This document shows, in pieces, positions 32,026-35,773 of a DNA stretch of 35,773 nt. Within the stretch, counting starts at the first letter, position 1. Each line of letters opens with the position of its first letter. The stretch covers positions 1 through 35,773 of the forward strand of contig JAALGY010000006.1 of the NCBI GenBank assembly GCA_032358165.1. The letters run 5' to 3'. The notes under the pieces were generated by a model, which was not told where the DNA came from, ran no database searches, and saw nothing but the letters and a program-made list of their open reading frames with translations. The stretch is from Diplosphaera chodatii (taxonomy: Eukaryota; Chlorophyta; Trebouxiophyceae; Prasiolales; Stichococcaceae). The position numbers and the translations under genes were made by a program.

Positions 32026-35000
32026 ATGGCGACCGCGGCTGCAGAAACATACGAAGTTGAGGATGCAGCAGCAGAGCCGGAAGGTGCCGTGCCAGCAACA
32101 ATGCCGTTCTGCGCAAGCCTGCTGACAGACACTGTTGCAATGAGTTTGCGGCTGATTGGCCAGCTGCCATGTCATCTCTCACTGGTCGTCACTGATCGAC
32201 CACAGACATTGCTTGACTGCATCGTGCAGGCACTGCCGCAGCAGCCAATGGCGACAGTGCAGATCCTGCAGCTGCTGTTGCGGGCAGCGTCGGCGCGATC
32301 GATGCGGAGGGGCGGCCGGCGGATGAGCTGTCCTTCTCCTACAACGGCTCCGAGGTGGAGGACGAGGACGACGACGCAGAGTCGCGCCAGCTGCCAGCTG
32401 GAAAGGTGTCAGGAGCCTTTCTCTGTGGCATGAGACCGAGGGACTGCTGTCTATGCCTGATGTCGCCTCTGGGATGAAATGTATGTCTCGATCTCTTACT
32501 GGTAAGGCATATGCTATACAGCGGACTGCTTGCAATACTGCAGAGGCTGAAGAGCAAGGTGGTGCGGTCTCACAAGGACGGCTCGCCGCTTGAGGGCGAG
32601 GGCGGCGGCGGCGGCCGTCAGCCTGGCGGCGCACAACAGCGCAGCCAGCAGCAGCAGCAGCAGCACCAGCTGCCGCCGCACCTGCGAGGCGCTGGCGGCG
32701 GCAGCAACAGCAGCGGCGGCGGCAGCGGCCGGCCCCTGTCGAGGGGTGCCCTCCAGGGTGGGCTCCGGCCCGGCATGCGCCCAGGGAGCGGCGTGCCAAT
32801 GCACGGAGGTCAGCAGCAGGGGGGCTTCCCTGGCAGCATGCACGGCAGCGGCATGCCCGCCGGCATGTCAGGCGGCATGCCCCACAGCGGCAGCAGTGCT
32901 GGCCAAATCAGCGGCAACGCCATGCGCGGCTGGGCGGGTATGAACCCTGCTGCGGCGCGCGCGATGCTGCTGGCGCAGCAGCAGGGCCAGCCCTGGGGCA
33001 ACGAGCAGCTGCCGCTGTTCCCAGACATGCCCACAGGTACGTGCTTTTCAGCTCCTGAGCCGACTTGACATGCCTGCTGCAAGCACTGAAGACCATCGTC
33101 CAGACTTCAGCCCCTGATCGCCCGGCATCAAGCTCTCGATCTGACTACAAGTCATCCCTGCACTGCAGCATCGGCGGAGGCGCTGAACGGGTCACGGCCC
33201 CTCAGCAAGGAGGAGTTCATGAAGCTGCAGGCGCTGGGCCTGCCGCCGCTGCTGCCCTTTGAGGGCGCCGCCGCTGCCAATGCGGGGTTGGCAGGCAGGC
33301 CGCCGGCCGCCAGCCACGGCCTCGGCGCCCTGGGCCAGCGCCCCCAGCTGGGCGGCCCAGCGGGCTTGCCCGTCGGCATGAGCGTGCGGGGCATCGGCGG
33401 CGGCCCTGGGGTGCGTCCGCCGCCGCCGCGGCCGCCGCCGGGCGCGCCTGGCAGCACGGCCGCCGCCCCTGGCCGCGGCAAGAGCGTCGAGGTGCTGTTG
33501 GCTGCATGATCTGTTGCATTAGAGATGATGTGCCTGATGGGGGGCGCCTCACGGCGGTGCATGAGATGCTGCATGTACTCCTGGACATGCACAACGGTGA
33601 AGACTTCAGCTAAAGCATGTAACTTGCTCATTGGCACCATGCTGCCAATGCACAGGACGAGCGGCGGCGGATGGCGGAGGAGATGCGGCGCATCCAGGCG
33701 CAGAACAACCGCCTCATCGCGCAGATGGCGCGCCTGGAGGCCCAGGTGCCAGCCGCCCCACAGATACCTAATGCATCAGCTGGCTGCGCACATCGGACAT
33801 GCTATCTGATGTGTCCAGCACCAGATGCAGGATCTCGTCAGGGTCATCCTGACGTACTTCAGCAAAGAGCTTTGCAGTGACAAAGTCAACTGACAGCAAG
33901 CTTCTGTTGCTGAATAGGTCGTTGGCCGAGGCGGCCGGGGCAGGGGCCGGGCAGCCGGCCGCGGCCGGGGGCGTACTGTGCCTACAGCCGACGTCGCGGC
34001 TCCCAGCACTGCACAGCCCACAGCAGCGGCGGCCGCCCCGGCGGAGGACGCCGCGGCGCAGGCGAGGCGCAAGGAGATGGAGGCGCTGCGCGCAGCGATC
34101 GCCGCCCGGGAGAAGCAGCTGGGCCTGGCGCCGTCAGAGGTGCGGACATGCTGATGAGAAGATGGACAACCTTCTCTGGTGTTTTTGCAATGAACCCTCG
34201 CCACGAACTCACAGTCCTCGCACAGCACAGCCGCTCGAGTGGCTAGCTAGGGCTGCACGACATGCTGTATCTGCTTGGCACCTCAGTCGTAAGGTTGTGC
34301 ACCGTCACTGCTGCAGCCGGAGGCCGAGGCAGCACCTGCGGCAGGAGCGCCAGCAGTGGCAGAGGCGCCAGCTGGGCAGCATGCTGCTGCAGGGGAGGCG
34401 GCAGGGGAGGCGGCCATTGCTCTTGCAGCAAATGGTGGCGCCACAGCGCCAGCCGAGCAGGCAGCAGCTGCACAGGCAGAGCTCCTGCAGCCATCAGATG
34501 CACAGCAGCCGGCGGCAGCTGCCGCCAGGCGCCCCGCCGGCCAGGAGGAGGATTGGGACGATGGCGGCTGGCCGCCTCCAGAGGTACAATGCAGATACAC
34601 CCTGGCAGTGTTCTGCGGCAAGCTGACTGCATCAGCCGCTCAGCTGTGGTCCTCCTGTGCTACACGCCAATCAGTTGAATAGATTCCCTGTTTAGGATGG
34701 GGATATTGCACGATACTGGTGCAGCTTCTGCCGCCAATGCTCATCAGTGACAGGACTGCTGCTGACATGCTATGCAGGACGAGGACGAGCCCTCAGCAGC
34801 GGCAGTGGCAGCGCAGCAGCCAGTTCCTGCTGCGCTGCCGCCGCGGGTGCTGCCTGCCATTGCCGGCGGCTTGGCAGCGGGCATTGCTGACGCGCTGCTG
34901 CCCTCCGCCGGCACGTCTCCAGTGCCTGGAGACTCTGGGGCAGGTGCAGACTGTCAGCAGCTGCCGACTACCATGCATTGTCTGGTGCCAGACAGTGATA

Positions 35001-35773
35001 GCCCTGCTGCTGCGAAGTGTGTACCCCACATATTCATACATAAACTGTTGCACCCTGAGCAGTGGCATCGCCTCATATTCTGCTGCCCTGCTGCAGATGA
35101 AGCGGAGCGGCGACGGCGGCGGCGGCGCCACAGGGCTGGCTCAGAAGCTGAGGGCGAGGAGCGCAAGCGGCGCAAGCGCCACCACAGCGACCGCGACGGC
35201 CGCAGCGGCAGCCACAAAATCCGCCATGGTGACCGCGAAGGTGGGGTCCCCAGTGACTCAGAAGCTGTTCTGCAGCAGCCAGTGTCTCAGCCAAGTGAGT
35301 CTTTGCCCCGGCGCATCAGCGGCTGCAGCCCTAGCTTGTTGCTGGGGGACGTCGCAGCATCTGTGCGCCTCCTAATGCCCGCCCAGACCTGCAATCCTGC
35401 AGTTTTTGCACCCTCTGCAGGGCACGAGGAGCGGCGGGAGCGCAGGCGGCGGCGGGAGCAGGAGGGGCAGGCGCCCGAGGCAGGCGCCGCCAGCGCCGGC
35501 ACCAGCGCCGCCTTCGACATCGAGCCCACGCCCCCGCTGTCCGACCAGGTGCTGCACACAGTCCGTTCCAGCGCCTCTCGCCCCCTGGTCTCTGGCTCTG
35601 GCCTATGTACACGTGACAGCAGCAGCACGTTCACACATGATGTATTGACGCCAGCAGTGGTGCGCTGCCCGTACTGCACACAGCCTGGCGCCGGGTATAT
35701 CGCACAAAGACTGTGCTGCCTTGTCCGCAGGAGGCGCCGCCGGACATCACGGACCTGCGGGACCAGCTGGAGG
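32026..35773 (+). CDS. RG-rich, coiled-coil low-complexity protein, 11 exons, 3' partial
   Basis: Eleven exons join with matching phases: 32026-32083, 32272-32405, 32544-33036, 33169-33491, 33656-33745, 33918-34139, 34317-34583, 34778-34943, 35097-35294, 35421-35548 and 35731 to the window edge, giving over 700 residues. In order the protein has an acidic start (SEVEDEDDDAES), a Gly/Gln/Ser-rich low-complexity region, a Pro-rich stretch, a coiled coil (ERRRMAEEMRRIQAQNNRL), an RG box (GRGGRGRGRAAGRGRGR), a second helix (RRKEMEALRAAIAAREKQL), an Ala-rich part ending EEDWDDGGWPPPE, and Arg-rich stretches (ERRRRRRRHR, KRRKRHHSDRDGR). RG boxes and SR/RD-like stretches are common in nuclear RNA-binding proteins, but I recognise no named family. 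The start has a clean context with an upstream in-frame stop. Confidence 0.8.

Overview
The window looks like nuclear DNA of a green alga (Chlorophyta, probably a Chlorella-like trebouxiophyte). It is GC-rich, its genes are split into many short exons with GTGAG/GTGCG-type donors and CAG acceptors, its proteins are rich in Ala, Gln and Gly, and it encodes a plant/alga-type homologue of archaeal 3-dehydroquinate synthase II with a plastid-targeting-like N-terminus. No bacterial operon features, CRISPR arrays or RNA genes were seen.

Layout. Positions 1-9.9 kb hold no gene I can name. They contain a minisatellite with an 85-87 bp period (about 3.5-3.8 kb) and a degenerate array of about seven exon-like units roughly 290 bp apart (about 5.2-7.1 kb). 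From 9.9 to 28.7 kb, on the minus strand, there are three tandem copies (A, B, C, spaced about 7.0-7.2 kb) of one gene of about 14 exons. It encodes a long helical, ARM/HEAT-like N-terminal region, and in copies B and C a U-box (E2 ubiquitin-ligase type) at the extreme C-terminus. Upstream of copies A and B lies a broken copy of the last two exons of the dehydroquinate synthase gene. Upstream of copy C lies the complete gene (29,319-31,444, minus), for which I could rebuild eight exons with all phases agreeing. The ancestral order was therefore DHQS-II then the U-box gene, and a segment running from DHQS exon 7 to about 570 bp past the U-box stop was amplified.

Each of the three U-box-gene copies carries its own lesions: frameshifts, a premature stop, a lost donor, or missing U-box exons. 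The two flanking genes have none across 19 exons. The array therefore looks like a decaying or fast-turning-over family rather than a noisy assembly. The last two exons of copies B and C are intact and nearly identical, which suggests gene conversion or retained function of the U-box part.

On the plus strand, from 32,026 to the right edge, an 11-exon gene (incomplete at its 3' end) encodes a low-complexity protein with an RG-rich box, two coiled-coil segments and Arg-rich stretches. It is divergently arranged with the DHQS-II gene across a 581 bp intergenic region. No pathway link between the synthase, the U-box family and the RG-rich protein can be read from the sequence.
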